From: Actinotignum schaalii FB123-CNA-2
Lineage (GTDB): Bacteria > Actinomycetota > Actinomycetes > Actinomycetales > Actinomycetaceae
DNA: 64,000 nucleotides
Assembly (NCBI RefSeq): GCF_000411135.1
Contig: NZ_KE150262.1
Coordinates: forward strand, 1,090,824-1,154,823
Reading direction: 5' to 3'
The notes beneath the pieces are model-generated. The model saw only the letters and a list, made by a program, of their open reading frames with translations, did no database searches and was not told where the DNA came from. The translations under genes were made by a program, and so were the position numbers. Positions 36,353-46,014 of this stretch are shown here, piece by piece; position 1 is the first letter of the stretch, and each line of letters starts with the position of its first letter.

Positions 36353-36766
36353 ATGGGAATGTTCCAGCGTTTTGTCTCCAAGGCAACGCTTAACGACGAC
36401 GAGTACCTGGATTACCAGGACGACGCCGATTACTACGAAGATGATTACGAGGCCGAAGCGGAAAGCCCCGTCAGCGAAATTCACGCTGTGGAGCAGCCCG
36501 TGGATATCGCCCGCATCATCACCGCTAAGCCGCGTTCCTTCACCGAGGTGCGGGGCTTCGCCGAACAATTCCGCGACGGCCTGCCCGTCATTATCAACCT
36601 GGCGGAAGCCGACGACGTTGCACGCAATCGCATTGTCGATTTCGCCACCGGAATCTGTTTCGGGCTACACGGGGATCTCAATAAGATTTCCGCGGACGTC
36701 CTGCTCATGACCCCGCGTACCGTTCGCATGGAAAACCAGCGCCCGGAGTCGCGCGATTCGTTCTAA
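36353..36766 (+). CDS. sepF: Cell division protein SepF
   Basis: SepF anchors FtsZ to the membrane in Gram-positive bacteria. The 137-residue protein starts GMFQRFVSKATL, a likely amphipathic membrane helix, then an acidic, Tyr/Asp-rich linker (YLDYQDDADYYEDDYEAEAE). It ends with the SepF fold (IITAKPRSFTEVRGFAEQF, NRIVDFATGICFGLHGDLNK). GAGAAGGG precedes the ATG. It overlaps yggT by one base. Confidence 0.94.
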   Translation: MGMFQRFVSKATLNDDEYLDYQDDADYYEDDYEAEAESPVSEIHAVEQPVDIARIITAKPRSFTEVRGFAEQFRDGLPVIINLAEADDVARNRIVDFATGICFGLHGDLNKISADVLLMTPRTVRMENQRPESRDSF

Positions 36767-37059
36767 TGGCAGTACTTGGAATTATTCTTTCCACCCTCAT
36801 CAGCATCTATCTTTTGGTGCTGCTCGCGCGGGTGATTATTGATCTGGTGACTATTGCGGCGCGTGATTGGCGCCCCAGTGGCGCCCTTCTCGTTATCGTT
36901 AATATCGTCTACGCACTCACGGACCCGATTCTCAATCTGGTGCGCAAAATCATCCCGCCCTTGCGGCTGGGAGGCATTGCGATTGACATCGGTTTCATCG
37001 TTGTTTTTATCGTGCTTCAAATCCTCAATGGGATAATTTTACGTATCTTTGTCTCGTAG
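36766..37059 (+). CDS. YggT family membrane protein
   Basis: This 97-residue protein has two hydrophobic segments at about 4-26 and 75-95 and the YggT middle motif ALTDPILNLVRKIIPPLRLGG followed by IDIGFIVVFIVLQIL. Members lie next to sepF and divIVA in Gram-positive bacteria and are thought to act in envelope or osmotic functions. The ATG shares a base with the sepF stop, so the two are coupled. Confidence 0.9.
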   Translation: MAVLGIILSTLISIYLLVLLARVIIDLVTIAARDWRPSGALLVIVNIVYALTDPILNLVRKIIPPLRLGGIAIDIGFIVVFIVLQILNGIILRIFVS

Positions 37060-37155
37060 TTCGCCCAGATGAGGTAGGCTTTATCCGAGAGCCGTGTGCT
37101 CATAACACAGCTACGTGCTCTTAACACAGTTTCGTTACACTACTTGAGGTGAGAA

Positions 37156-37737
37156 ATGGCAATGCTCACGGCACAGGATGTCATGGATGTCCGCTTTAAG
37201 CGCCCGGAAACCGCGGAGACCGGTTACGACGAGGTACAGGTCGACGAATTCCTTGACGCGATCTACGAAACCATCGTCGATTTGTCGAAGCAGCTCCAGG
37301 AAGCGGAGAATCGCGCCACCGTCGCCGAAGCGCGCGTGACCGAACTCCAGAACGGTTCGGGTGAAGAACCCGCAGCGCCGGACCAGGCCACAACCACCGC
37401 GTCCTTCGCTCAGCCCACCGGCACCGTTGGGGAACAGGCCGCCGCCGTGCTTCAGATGGCACAGCAAACCTACGAAGAACTCGTGGCCCGCGGTGAAACC
37501 GAGAAGGCTCAGAAGATCCAGGATGCGGAAACCCGCAGTGCCAAGATCATCGAGGATGCCGAAGCCCAGTCCAACCGTACCCTTGCCCAGCTGGAGCAGG
37601 AACGTGGCCTGGTGGAACGCAAGATCTCCGAGCTGCGTGACTTCGAGCGTGATTACCGCACGCGCCTGCACAGCTACCTGGAGACGCTGCTCGCCAACGT
37701 CGATTCTGGCGCGCAGGAACCCGAAGCTCGTAACTAG
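37156..37737 (+). CDS. divIVA: DivIVA/Wag31 polar growth protein
   Basis: This 193-residue coiled-coil protein marks the cell poles and organises tip growth in actinobacteria. The N-terminal membrane-binding domain is LTAQDVMDVRFKRPETAETGYDEVQVDEFLD. A coiled coil follows (IVDLSKQLQEAENRATVAEARVTELQ), then a flexible linker at about 72-90 and a second coiled coil with AQQTYEELVARGETEKAQKI. A second start at ATG 37162 is possible. TACACT at 37136-37141 is a likely -10, and GAGGTGAG lies just before the ATG. Confidence 0.95.
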   Translation: MAMLTAQDVMDVRFKRPETAETGYDEVQVDEFLDAIYETIVDLSKQLQEAENRATVAEARVTELQNGSGEEPAAPDQATTTASFAQPTGTVGEQAAAVLQMAQQTYEELVARGETEKAQKIQDAETRSAKIIEDAEAQSNRTLAQLEQERGLVERKISELRDFERDYRTRLHSYLETLLANVDSGAQEPEARN

Positions 37738-38345
37738 TGCGTATGGTGAGGCGAAGCACCTCATGGTTCCTCATCCTCGTGGGGGCGCTGGCCGTGGTGG
37801 CCATCGACCAACTCACGAAGCAGTGGGCCATCGCTAACCTCAGCCAAACGGAGCGCATCGCCATTGTGGGGGATGCCCTCGGGCTGCACCTGGTCTTTAA
37901 CCCGGGTGCAGCATTCTCACTGGGGGCAAATTCCACTCGCGTTATTACCGTCATCGCGCTTGTTGTGGTGCTTGCGGTCTTCCCAGCTCTCGCGGCGCGG
38001 GTACGCCACCGGTGGATCGGCGTGGGCCTGGCCCTCATGTGGGGTGGCGCGGCCGGCAACCTCATCGATCGGATCTTCTTCGAGCCGGGCGGTTTCGCCG
38101 GGCACGTGGTCGATTTCATCGCCTACTTCGACTGGTTCGTGGGAAACGTGGCCGATATTGCGCTGGTGGCCGGGGCTGTGATCATGATCGTCGTCGCGTT
38201 CTTTATGAACGACGGCGCAGCTGCGGGATCCGCGGACTCAGGCGCGACTCCGGATACCGCCGCGCTTCCGCTCTCCCAGTTGGCAGATACGGTGCATCCA
38301 TCAGATTCTGTGCCCGCGCCGGGCGGCCCCGAGCGAGGCGACTAG
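37737..38345 (+). CDS. lspA: Lipoprotein signal peptidase LspA
   Basis: LspA cleaves signal peptides of lipoproteins in the membrane. The protein has 202 residues with four helices. Conserved parts are VAIDQLTKQWAI, LVFNPGAAFSL, AGNLIDRIFF (first catalytic Asp) and HVVDFIAYFDWFVGNVADIALV (second catalytic Asp). The last 45 residues form a polar low-complexity tail. GTG at 37737 shares a base with the divIVA stop; ATG at 37743 is an alternative. Confidence 0.95.
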   Translation: MRMVRRSTSWFLILVGALAVVAIDQLTKQWAIANLSQTERIAIVGDALGLHLVFNPGAAFSLGANSTRVITVIALVVVLAVFPALAARVRHRWIGVGLALMWGGAAGNLIDRIFFEPGGFAGHVVDFIAYFDWFVGNVADIALVAGAVIMIVVAFFMNDGAAAGSADSGATPDTAALPLSQLADTVHPSDSVPAPGGPERGD

Positions 38346-38346
38346 C

Positions 38347-39267
38347 ATGTGGCGGACCTATCCGGTCACGGAAGAATTCACCGACGTACGTATCGATGCA
38401 GCCATAGCGCGCCTGACCGGCCTGTCCCGAGCCGAAGTGCAGCGCCTGATCGATGCCGGAGATGTGCTCTTGGACGGCAACCCAGTGCCGAAATCAGTGC
38501 GGCTACGCGCGCAGAGCATCCTGGAAATCAATATTCCTACCCCGCGCACCGTTGCCCCGCGCGGGGGAGATATCCCCATCCCCATCCTCTACGAAGATGC
38601 CGATCTGGTGGTGGTGGATAAACCGGCCGGCCTGGCGGCCCACCCTTCGCTCAACTTCACCGGCCCGGACGTGCTGGGCGCCCTCATGAACGCCGGGGTG
38701 CAGCTCTCCGCCTACGGCCCGGCCGAACGCAAGGGGATTGTGCATCGCCTAGATGTGGGAACCTCCGGGTGCATGGTGGTGGCTAAATCGGAACGTGCCT
38801 ACGTGCTGCTCAAGGACGAGTTCCGCAATCGTGTTCCTGAAAAGATCTATCATGCCCTCGTTCAGGGGCATCCCGACCCGCTTTCCGGCACCGTGGACGC
38901 ACCCATCGGGCGTGATCCGCGCCACCAGTGGAAAATGGGAGTGCGCTCAGATGGGCGCCACTCCATTACGCACTACGACACCCTGGAAGCGATGGCCGGA
39001 GGCAGCCTCCTCCAGGTTCACCTGGAAACCGGGCGTACCCACCAGATTCGGGTGCATATGTCCGCCCTCGGCCACCCCTGCGTAGGCGATGCTACCTACG
39101 GGGCCGATCCGGGGCTGAGTGAAACGCTCGGCCTGACCCGCCAGTGGCTGCACGCCACTCACCTCGGCTTCGAACATCCGGACGGCACCTGGCGCGAATT
39201 CGAGGCACCCTACCCGGAAGACCTCGCCACCGCTCTCGAGCGCATGCGCGCGGGAGTTTTTTCATGA
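38347..39267 (+). CDS. rluD: RluD-family pseudouridine synthase
   Basis: The enzyme (306 residues) makes pseudouridine in 23S rRNA. It has an N-terminal S4 RNA-binding domain (RLTGLSRAEVQRLIDAGDVLLDG), then the RluA catalytic domain with GIVHRLDVGTSGCMVVAKS (catalytic Asp in HRLD), YHALVQGHPDP and LETGRTHQIRVHMSALGHP. It follows lspA by one base and overlaps the GNAT gene by four. The exact target position in rRNA is inferred from the family. Confidence 0.92.
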   Translation: MWRTYPVTEEFTDVRIDAAIARLTGLSRAEVQRLIDAGDVLLDGNPVPKSVRLRAQSILEINIPTPRTVAPRGGDIPIPILYEDADLVVVDKPAGLAAHPSLNFTGPDVLGALMNAGVQLSAYGPAERKGIVHRLDVGTSGCMVVAKSERAYVLLKDEFRNRVPEKIYHALVQGHPDPLSGTVDAPIGRDPRHQWKMGVRSDGRHSITHYDTLEAMAGGSLLQVHLETGRTHQIRVHMSALGHPCVGDATYGADPGLSETLGLTRQWLHATHLGFEHPDGTWREFEAPYPEDLATALERMRAGVFS

Positions 39268-39809
39268 CGACGGCGCACGACGGCGCGCCGCGGGACGGTG
39301 CGCCGCAGCCCACCGTCCCGCCGTCCGCCGCGCCACATACCGCCGTGCCGCAACGCGGAGCCACTCAGCTGCGCTGGCTCGAGGGAGACCTGGAACGGGC
39401 CCGCGCTATCCGCATCGAGGTCTTCTGCGGGGAGCAGGGCGTGCTGCTGGAAGAAGAACTTGACGACATAGACGAACGTGCCCACCACGTCGTCGTCGAA
39501 AATAATGCGGGTGAAGCATTAGGTGCGGCACGGGTTTACGCAACCACGGAGGGCATCGTACACCTGGGGCGGGTCTGCGTGCGCCCTTCCGCCCGCGGCC
39601 TGGGCATAGGGCGCTTCCTGTGCGAGGCCGCGGCCCAGATTGCGCTGCGCGAATTCGGACACGCCGGGCAGGTGCGAATTGTCCTCGACGCCCAAGAGGA
39701 CAAAATCGGCTTCTACCGGGCCCTCGGCTACGAACTCACCACTCGTGGACCCTTCCTAGACGCGCGCATCTGGCACCGGGAAATGGCGCGGATAGTGAGC
39801 GCTGGATAG
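39264..39809 (+). CDS. GNAT-family N-acetyltransferase
   Basis: This 181-residue protein has a GNAT fold: VFCGEQGVLLEEELDDIDE, EALGAARVYAT, HLGRVCVRPSARGLGIGRFL (acetyl-CoA loop) and FYRALGYEL. It resembles the ElaA/YjcF type, which carries FxxEQG. The first 30 residues are low-complexity Pro/Ala. ATG at 39264 overlaps rluD (ATGA). Its own TAG stop forms the first three bases of the dnaE -10 box. The substrate is unknown. Confidence 0.85.
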   Translation: MTTAHDGAPRDGAPQPTVPPSAAPHTAVPQRGATQLRWLEGDLERARAIRIEVFCGEQGVLLEEELDDIDERAHHVVVENNAGEALGAARVYATTEGIVHLGRVCVRPSARGLGIGRFLCEAAAQIALREFGHAGQVRIVLDAQEDKIGFYRALGYELTTRGPFLDARIWHREMARIVSAG

Positions 39810-39812
39810 ACT
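39807..39812 (+). promoter_or_regulatory. -10 box of leaderless dnaE
   Basis: TAGACT ends seven bases before the ATG of dnaE at 39820, and no ribosome site lies between. The first TAG is also the stop codon of the preceding gene. Confidence 0.55.
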
Positions 39813-39819
39813 AGGCCCC

Positions 39820-42800
39820 ATGGCCGCTCCCTCAGATTTCGTTCACCTCCACACCCATACCGAATACTCCCTGCTGGACGGGGCCGCTAAAATCAAGCCC
39901 TTGGTGGCGCAGGCCGTTGCCCAAAATCAAAGTGCGTTGGCCATTACTGACCACGGCTACTGCTTCGGCGCCTACGAGTTTTACCGAGCCTGTAAAGACG
40001 CGGGTATTAAGCCGATTATCGGGGTGGAAGCCTATATGACCCCGGGTACCTCGCGGTACTCCAGCAACCGGGTGCTATGGGGGGATGAATCGCAGCGCAG
40101 CGATGACGTGTCCGCGCGCGGGGCCTATACCCATATGACTTTGCTTGCCACCAATAACACCGGGATGCATAACCTTTTCCGGCTTGATTCGCGTGCCTCG
40201 CTGGAGGGCCAGATGGGCAAATGGCCCCGCATGGATCTCGAACTCCTCGAGGAGCTGCACGAGGGCCTCATCGGCACCGCAGGCTGCCCCTCCGGGGAGG
40301 TACAAACCAGGCTGCGCCTGGGGCAGCACGCCGAAGCTCTGGAAGCTGCCGGGCGGATGCAGGAGATTTTCGGTAAAGAGAACTACTTCGTGGAAATCAT
40401 GGACCACGATAACGAAATCGAGCGGCGCACTCGCAATGACCTGCTCGACCTCGCGAAGAAAATCAATGCGCCGCTACTGGCCACCAATGACTCGCATTAT
40501 GTGCGTGCGGAGGACCATTCCGTCCAGGATGCCATGCTCTGCATTAACTCCGGTTCCACCCTCCAGGATCCCAATCGTTTCAAATTTGATGGGCACGGCT
40601 ACCATCTGCGCTCCACCGAAGAAATGTATCGCCTTTTTGGGGATCTGCCCGGGGCGATGGAAAACACCCTGCTGGTGGCCGAACGCTGCAATATTTCCTT
40701 CACTACGGCCGCTGAAGGCGCCAATTACATGCCGGTCTTCCCGGTGCCTGAAGGGGAGGACATCACTTCCTGGTTTATTAAAGAAGTGGAACGCGGCCTG
40801 CATTCGCGCTACGGGGAACATATTCCCGATCACGTGCGCCAGCGTGCCAATTACGAAGTGGAAGTTATTGTCCAGATGGGCTTCCCCGGCTACTTCCTCG
40901 TGGTTTCCGATTACATTCTCTGGGCCAAACGCAATGGCATCCGAGTGGGCCCGGGGCGTGGCTCCGGGGCCGGCTCCATGGTGGCCTACGCGCTGCATAT
41001 CACCGAATTGGATCCCATCGAACACGGTCTCCTCTTCGAACGTTTCCTCAACCCGGAACGCGTATCCATGCCCGATATCGACGTGGACTTCGATGAACGC
41101 CGCCGCGGGGAAGTCATCGCCTACGTGGAAGATAAATACGGGCATGACAAAGTTTCCCAGGTGGTTACCTTCGGCACCATTAAAACGAAGCAGGCTCTCA
41201 AGGATGCCTCTCGGGTGCTCGGCTACCCCTTCGACATGGGTGAACGTCTCACCAAGGCCCTCCCGCCCTCGGTTATGGGCAAGGACATCCCGCTTTCCGG
41301 CGTGTTCGATGAGAAGAATTCTCGCTATATGGAAGCCGGGGAATTCCGCGATATGGTCTCCACCGACGTGGATGCCAAACGCGTTTTCGACCTGGCCCAG
41401 GGTATTGAAGGCCTCACCCGCCAGTGGGGCGTGCACGCCTGCGCCATCCTCATGTCCTCCGTCCCGCTCACAGATGTTATTCCGGTGATGAAACGCCCGG
41501 CCGACGGCGCGGTCATCACCCAATTCGAATATCCCGAATGCGAGGACCTTGGCATCCTCAAAATGGACTTCCTGGGACTGTCCAATCTCACCACCATTGA
41601 AGACGCCCTGGAAAATATCGTGGCGAATAATAAAGAGCCGCTCGATATTGACAGTGTTCCCCTCGATGATGAACGCACCTTTGAGCTGCTCCAGCATGCC
41701 GATACCCTCGGCATTTTCCAGCTGGATGGTTCGGGGATGCGCACTCTGCTCAAGCAGATGAAACCCACCAACTTCGAGGACATTTCTGCCGTTTCTGCGC
41801 TCTATCGCCCCGGCCCCATGGGGATGAATTCCCATACCAATTACGCGCTGCGGAAGAACGGTCTGCAGAAAATCGAGGCGATCCATCCCGAGTTGGAGGA
41901 GATCCTCGAGCCGATTCTGGCCCCCACCTACGGCCTGATCGTCTATCAGGAACAGATCATGCAGATCGCCCGGACGGTCGCCGGTTTCACCATGGGCCAG
42001 GCAGATTCGCTGCGTAAAGCCATGGGCAAGAAGAAAAAAGACGTCATGGATAAGATGTACGTCGATTTCGAAGCCGGGATGGTGGCCCAGGGCTTCAGCA
42101 AGGACGCGGTGAAAACCCTGTGGGGCACCATGGAACCTTTCGCGTCCTACGCGTTCAACAAGTCCCATTCAGCTTGCTACGGCGTGATTTCCTACTGGAC
42201 GGCTTACCTGAAAGCCCACTATCCGGTGGAATACATGGCAGCCCTCCTCACCTCGCGTAAAGACAATAAAGACAAAATGGCGGTCTACCTCGGGGAAGCT
42301 CGCCGTATGGGCATCAAGGTGCTGGTCCCCGATGTGAACGAATCCCTGGCGAATTTCTCCGCTGTGGGGGAGGAGATCCGCTTCGGTCTATCCGCGGTGC
42401 GCAACGTGGGCGCGAAAGTCGTGGACGGCATTATTAGTGCCCGCGAAGAGAAGGGTGCTTTCACTTCCTTCCAGGACTTCCTCGATAAGGTTCCCCTCGA
42501 GGTCCTCAATAAGCGCAGCGTGGAATGTCTTGTACGCGCCGGGGCTTTCGATTCCATGGGCTATACCCGCCGCGCTTTGCTCTCCAAAGTCGCCGAGGCG
42601 GTGGACGCCGTCGTCGCCCTGAAGAAAAATGAAGCGGTGGGGCAGTTTGATTTGTTCGGCGGTTCCGAAATCGCCGGTGGGGTGGAGGTTGATATCCCCG
42701 AGCTGCCCGAATGGGATAAACGCGAAAAGCTTAATCTTGAGCGCGATATGCTCGGCCTGTATGTTTCCGACCATCCACTGTCCGGCATGGAACATATTTT

Positions 42801-43353
42801 GGACCGTGCGGCGGATACCACGGTGGTGCGGCTTTTGGACGACGACGCCGCAACGGACGGGCGGACCGTGACCCTGGCCGGACTTGTGACAGCTGTCCAG
42901 CCGCGCATCTCCAAGAAAAACGGGAAGATGTGGGCGACGATTGTCCTGGAGGATATGACGGGTAGTACGGAAATTAACTTCTTCCCGGCTACCTATCAGA
43001 CCGTGGCCGGGCTGCTCGCCCCGGACCAGGTAGCGATTATTACCGCGCGTGTCTCGGATCGGGATGGCAATATTCAGCTTTCCGCCCAAGATATGAAAAT
43101 TCCCAGCGGTGACTTGCTCCCGGATTCGCCCGTGGATGTGCAGCTGGCTGAGCGTATCTGCACCCGCGATCTGCTCGGGCAATTGAGCGATTTGCTGCGC
43201 ACCTACCCGGGTAGTGCCCCGGTGCGGCTCCATATCCAGCGCCCCGGACGCACCTCGGTGGTGCAGGTGGGGCAGGAGTTCTACGTCAAACCCGAAGCGC
43301 GTTTCTTCTCCGATCTCAAGGTGCTCCTCGGGCGAAACTGCTTGGTCTCGTAG
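39820..43353 (+). CDS. dnaE: DNA polymerase III subunit alpha
   Basis: This is the replicative polymerase, 1177 residues, of the DnaE1 type. The PHP domain starts VHLHTHTEYSLLDGAAKIKPL. The catalytic aspartates are D419 and D421 (MPDIDVDFDE) with D583 (KMDFLGL). The fingers include GPGRGSGAGSMVAYAL; the C-terminal OB domain follows LERDMLGLYVSDHPLSG. No intein is present. The C-terminus ends at about 43350, close to a leaderless znuA operon. Confidence 0.98.
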   Translation: MAAPSDFVHLHTHTEYSLLDGAAKIKPLVAQAVAQNQSALAITDHGYCFGAYEFYRACKDAGIKPIIGVEAYMTPGTSRYSSNRVLWGDESQRSDDVSARGAYTHMTLLATNNTGMHNLFRLDSRASLEGQMGKWPRMDLELLEELHEGLIGTAGCPSGEVQTRLRLGQHAEALEAAGRMQEIFGKENYFVEIMDHDNEIERRTRNDLLDLAKKINAPLLATNDSHYVRAEDHSVQDAMLCINSGSTLQDPNRFKFDGHGYHLRSTEEMYRLFGDLPGAMENTLLVAERCNISFTTAAEGANYMPVFPVPEGEDITSWFIKEVERGLHSRYGEHIPDHVRQRANYEVEVIVQMGFPGYFLVVSDYILWAKRNGIRVGPGRGSGAGSMVAYALHITELDPIEHGLLFERFLNPERVSMPDIDVDFDERRRGEVIAYVEDKYGHDKVSQVVTFGTIKTKQALKDASRVLGYPFDMGERLTKALPPSVMGKDIPLSGVFDEKNSRYMEAGEFRDMVSTDVDAKRVFDLAQGIEGLTRQWGVHACAILMSSVPLTDVIPVMKRPADGAVITQFEYPECEDLGILKMDFLGLSNLTTIEDALENIVANNKEPLDIDSVPLDDERTFELLQHADTLGIFQLDGSGMRTLLKQMKPTNFEDISAVSALYRPGPMGMNSHTNYALRKNGLQKIEAIHPELEEILEPILAPTYGLIVYQEQIMQIARTVAGFTMGQADSLRKAMGKKKKDVMDKMYVDFEAGMVAQGFSKDAVKTLWGTMEPFASYAFNKSHSACYGVISYWTAYLKAHYPVEYMAALLTSRKDNKDKMAVYLGEARRMGIKVLVPDVNESLANFSAVGEEIRFGLSAVRNVGAKVVDGIISAREEKGAFTSFQDFLDKVPLEVLNKRSVECLVRAGAFDSMGYTRRALLSKVAEAVDAVVALKKNEAVGQFDLFGGSEIAGGVEVDIPELPEWDKREKLNLERDMLGLYVSDHPLSGMEHILDRAADTTVVRLLDDDAATDGRTVTLAGLVTAVQPRISKKNGKMWATIVLEDMTGSTEINFFPATYQTVAGLLAPDQVAIITARVSDRDGNIQLSAQDMKIPSGDLLPDSPVDVQLAERICTRDLLGQLSDLLRTYPGSAPVRLHIQRPGRTSVVQVGQEFYVKPEARFFSDLKVLLGRNCLVS

Positions 43354-43430
43354 CAGCATCAGGTGCCGCGGCTACGCGCGTCCGGCGGGGGTTGGCACGA
43401 CCGCTGCGGCGCGGGTACGGGCGCGTTGGG

Positions 43431-43436
43431 TAGACT
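43431..43436 (+). promoter_or_regulatory. -10 box of leaderless znuA operon
   Basis: TAGACT ends six bases before the GTG at 43443. No -35 consensus, ribosome site or clear Zur palindrome is seen nearby. Confidence 0.5.
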
Positions 43437-43442
43437 GGCCGG

Positions 43443-44417
43443 GTGAAGAAAACTTTGACTCGTATGGCGGCGCTGCTCGGATGTACAGCGCTGCTGGGAA
43501 CCACCGCGCTGCTGGCCGGATGCCAGCCATCCTCCACCTCGCCCGCGGGCGGTGCCGCAAGCTCCGCGGCTGCATCGAGTGCGGATACCGCGCGCATTGG
43601 TGTGACGGCATCTTTCACCCCGATCCGGTGGCTCGCCGAACAGATCGGCGGGGACTACGTGGAGGTCAGCTCTGCTACCCCCACCAATGTAGAACCCCAT
43701 GACTACGAGTTCTCCCCGAAGCAGGTCGCGGAACTAGAAGCCACGGACGTCATCTTCTACGTTGCCGGATTCCAACCCTCTCTCGATGCGGCGATCTCTA
43801 CCATCGGGGGCGATAATGCTGTCAATCTGGCCGATGCCGCCAAGCTGGTTCACCACCGCGGTCTGGCTGATAACCACGGGGATGAAGCCACCGAAGCCGG
43901 GCGTGTTCTGGACCCGCATTTCTGGCTCGATCCGGTGCGGATGCGAGACGTGGGTGAGGCAATCACCGCCTCGCTCTCCTCGATGGACCCGGAACACCGC
44001 GCTGATTTCGAGGCGAATTTCGCGCGCCTCAAGCAGGAGCTTTCCGATCTCAATTCGCGCTACTCCACCGGTCTTGCCCAGTGCGCTACCACCACGGTGG
44101 TTTCCTCCCACGCGGCCTTCGGTTATCTCACGGACCGTTACAACCTTGTTCAGGTGGGAATCTCAGGAATTGACCCGGATCAGGACCCCTCCCCGCTCGA
44201 TATTTCCGAAGTGAAACGCATAATGGCGGAAACCGGGACCCGCACCATCTTCGCGGAAGTCAATAGCCCCGCGAAAACCGCCGAAGCTATCGCCGCGGAA
44301 ACCGGGGCGAGCCTCTCCTCGCTGAGCACCGCGGAATCCGATCCGGAGGGCGCGGGTTACCTGGCCATTATGGATACCAACCTCGCCCATCTGCGTGAGG
44401 GATTGCAGTGCCAGTAA
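43443..44417 (+). CDS. znuA: Zinc ABC transporter substrate-binding lipoprotein ZnuA
   Basis: This 324-residue lipoprotein captures Zn(II) (or Mn(II)) outside the membrane. The signal peptide ends with LLAGC, lipidated C27. The metal ligands typical of the TroA fold are H86 (VEPHDYE), H159 (DPHFWLDP), H223 (SSHAAFGYL) and E272 (AEVNSP). A short His-rich loop (HHRGLADNHGDE) lies between. The next gene overlaps by ten bases, and the operon ends with a Zur-type regulator, favouring zinc. Confidence 0.93.
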   Translation: MKKTLTRMAALLGCTALLGTTALLAGCQPSSTSPAGGAASSAAASSADTARIGVTASFTPIRWLAEQIGGDYVEVSSATPTNVEPHDYEFSPKQVAELEATDVIFYVAGFQPSLDAAISTIGGDNAVNLADAAKLVHHRGLADNHGDEATEAGRVLDPHFWLDPVRMRDVGEAITASLSSMDPEHRADFEANFARLKQELSDLNSRYSTGLAQCATTTVVSSHAAFGYLTDRYNLVQVGISGIDPDQDPSPLDISEVKRIMAETGTRTIFAEVNSPAKTAEAIAAETGASLSSLSTAESDPEGAGYLAIMDTNLAHLREGLQCQ

Positions 44418-45157
44418 GTCCGTCCCCGGCACCCCGCGCGGGCGTGGTCCCCGTTGCGAGCATGGCAACGGCGCAGCCTGCGGTTTCCCCGGCCCTCTTC
44501 GCGCGCGATCTGTGCATTACCCTGGGCGGGCGCGAGATCGTGCATTCGGCGCACCTGGAGATAGCGACCGGGGAATCGGTGGGGATCTTCGGGCCCAATG
44601 GCTCGGGCAAATCAACTCTGGTCAAAGGGCTTCTCGGCGTCGTTCCCCATACCGGAACCGCGCAGGTTTTCGGGGTGGATACGGCCCGGCCCCGCCGGGT
44701 GCCCTGGCACCGGGTAGGCTACGTGCCCCAATCGATGGTGCACGCCGGCAATCTGCCTGCCACCGCGCTGGAAGTGGTGCGCTCCGGTTTGCTGTCCGGT
44801 CGTCACCTCTTTGCGGATAAAGGGAAAGCGGCCCGCGCGGCCGCCTATGAGGCCCTCGCCGCGGTGGGTTTGGAGAACCGCGCCCAGGATCCGGTGCGGG
44901 TCTTTTCCGGCGGGCAGCAACACCGCGTCATGATCGCTCGCGCGCTGGTGCGACGCCCCGATCTGCTGGTTCTTGACGAACCCTTAGCCGGGATTGATGC
45001 ACGCGCCCGTGCCGATCTGGCCGATATTCTCACCCGCTTGCACGGCGCAGGCCTCACCCTCGTTATGGTGCTCCACGAACGCGGGGAACTTGAGCACCTG
45101 GTGGGCCGCGATATTCAGGTATCCGATGGCTACGTCCACGGGGGAGTGGCGCAATGA
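44408..45157 (+). CDS. znuC: Zinc ABC transporter ATP-binding protein ZnuC
   Basis: This ATPase of the uptake system has 249 residues. It contains Walker A FGPNGSGKSTLVKGL, the Q-loop in GYVPQSMVHAG, the signature FSGGQQHRVMIARAL, Walker B LLVLDEPLAGID and the H-loop VLHERGE. The first 35 residues are extra. GTG at 44408 overlaps znuA by ten bases, and the stop overlaps znuB by four. Confidence 0.93.
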   Translation: MPVSPSPAPRAGVVPVASMATAQPAVSPALFARDLCITLGGREIVHSAHLEIATGESVGIFGPNGSGKSTLVKGLLGVVPHTGTAQVFGVDTARPRRVPWHRVGYVPQSMVHAGNLPATALEVVRSGLLSGRHLFADKGKAARAAAYEALAAVGLENRAQDPVRVFSGGQQHRVMIARALVRRPDLLVLDEPLAGIDARARADLADILTRLHGAGLTLVMVLHERGELEHLVGRDIQVSDGYVHGGVAQ

Positions 45158-46014
45158 TCGCAGATATTCTTTCCTCGCCCCTCATGATGCGTTCCCTGCT
45201 GGTAGCGGTACTCGTGGGGCTGGCCGCACCGGTGGTGGGCAGCTACCTCGTCCAACGCGGCATGGCCCTCATGGGCGACGGCATCGGCCACGTCGCTCTG
45301 ACCGGAGTGGCTCTCGGCTGGTTGACCGGTACCTGGTTGCACGGCCAACCCGAACGTTTTGCGGTGCCCGGTGCGCTCATTATCGCGGTGCTCGGCGCGC
45401 TCATTATCGAATGGGTGCGATCCTCGGGGATAACTTCGGGAGATACCGCACTTGCGATTTTGTTTTACGGCGGCATTGCTTGCGGGGTGCTGCTCATTTC
45501 CCTCGCGGGTGGGACGACGGCGAACCTTAACTACTACCTCTTCGGCTCAGTTACCACGGTCACGGGGCATGACGTGTGGTACACGGTGGCCCTCACCGTG
45601 GTGATTCTCGCGGTGGGTATCGGGCTGCGCGGCCCGCTCTTCTCCGTGACGAACGACGAAGATTTCGCGCGCGCCTCGGGCCTGCCGGTACGGGCGTTTA
45701 ATATCCTCATCGCGGTCACGGCGGCCCTCACGGTGGCGGTCTCCATGCGGGTAGTGGGCATTCTGCTGGTCTCGGCCATGATGATCGTGCCGGTGGCCAC
45801 CGCCCAGCTGGTGTGCTCCTCCCTGGCGCACACCCAGCGCCTGGCCATGGGGCTCGGATGCGGAGCCGCACTTGTCGGATTGGTCATTACCCGCTATGTT
45901 TCTGCCTCTCCCGGGGCTATGATCGCGGTGATTCTCATTGCCGGGTACGCCGCCGTGGCAATGATATCCACGCTGGTACGGCGCAACCACAGGAGGGTTC
46001 ATGAACGCGTCTAA
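45154..46014 (+). CDS. znuB: Zinc ABC transporter permease ZnuB
   Basis: This 286-residue ABC-3 family permease has about eight membrane helices. Typical segments are LVGLAAPVVGSYLVQRGMALMGDGIGHVALTGVALG and VTNDEDFARASGLPVRAFNI, then RVVGILLVSAMMIVPVATAQL. It starts ATG at 45154 in the znuC stop and overlaps zur by 14 bases. Confidence 0.94.
   Translation: MIADILSSPLMMRSLLVAVLVGLAAPVVGSYLVQRGMALMGDGIGHVALTGVALGWLTGTWLHGQPERFAVPGALIIAVLGALIIEWVRSSGITSGDTALAILFYGGIACGVLLISLAGGTTANLNYYLFGSVTTVTGHDVWYTVALTVVILAVGIGLRGPLFSVTNDEDFARASGLPVRAFNILIAVTAALTVAVSMRVVGILLVSAMMIVPVATAQLVCSSLAHTQRLAMGLGCGAALVGLVITRYVSASPGAMIAVILIAGYAAVAMISTLVRRNHRRVHERV

Noticed and set aside
40474-42168. Long reverse-strand reading frame (564 codons) opposite dnaE
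   Set aside because: It mirrors the codon pattern of dnaE, has no family motif and no ribosome site. Such antisense frames are common in high-GC genes.
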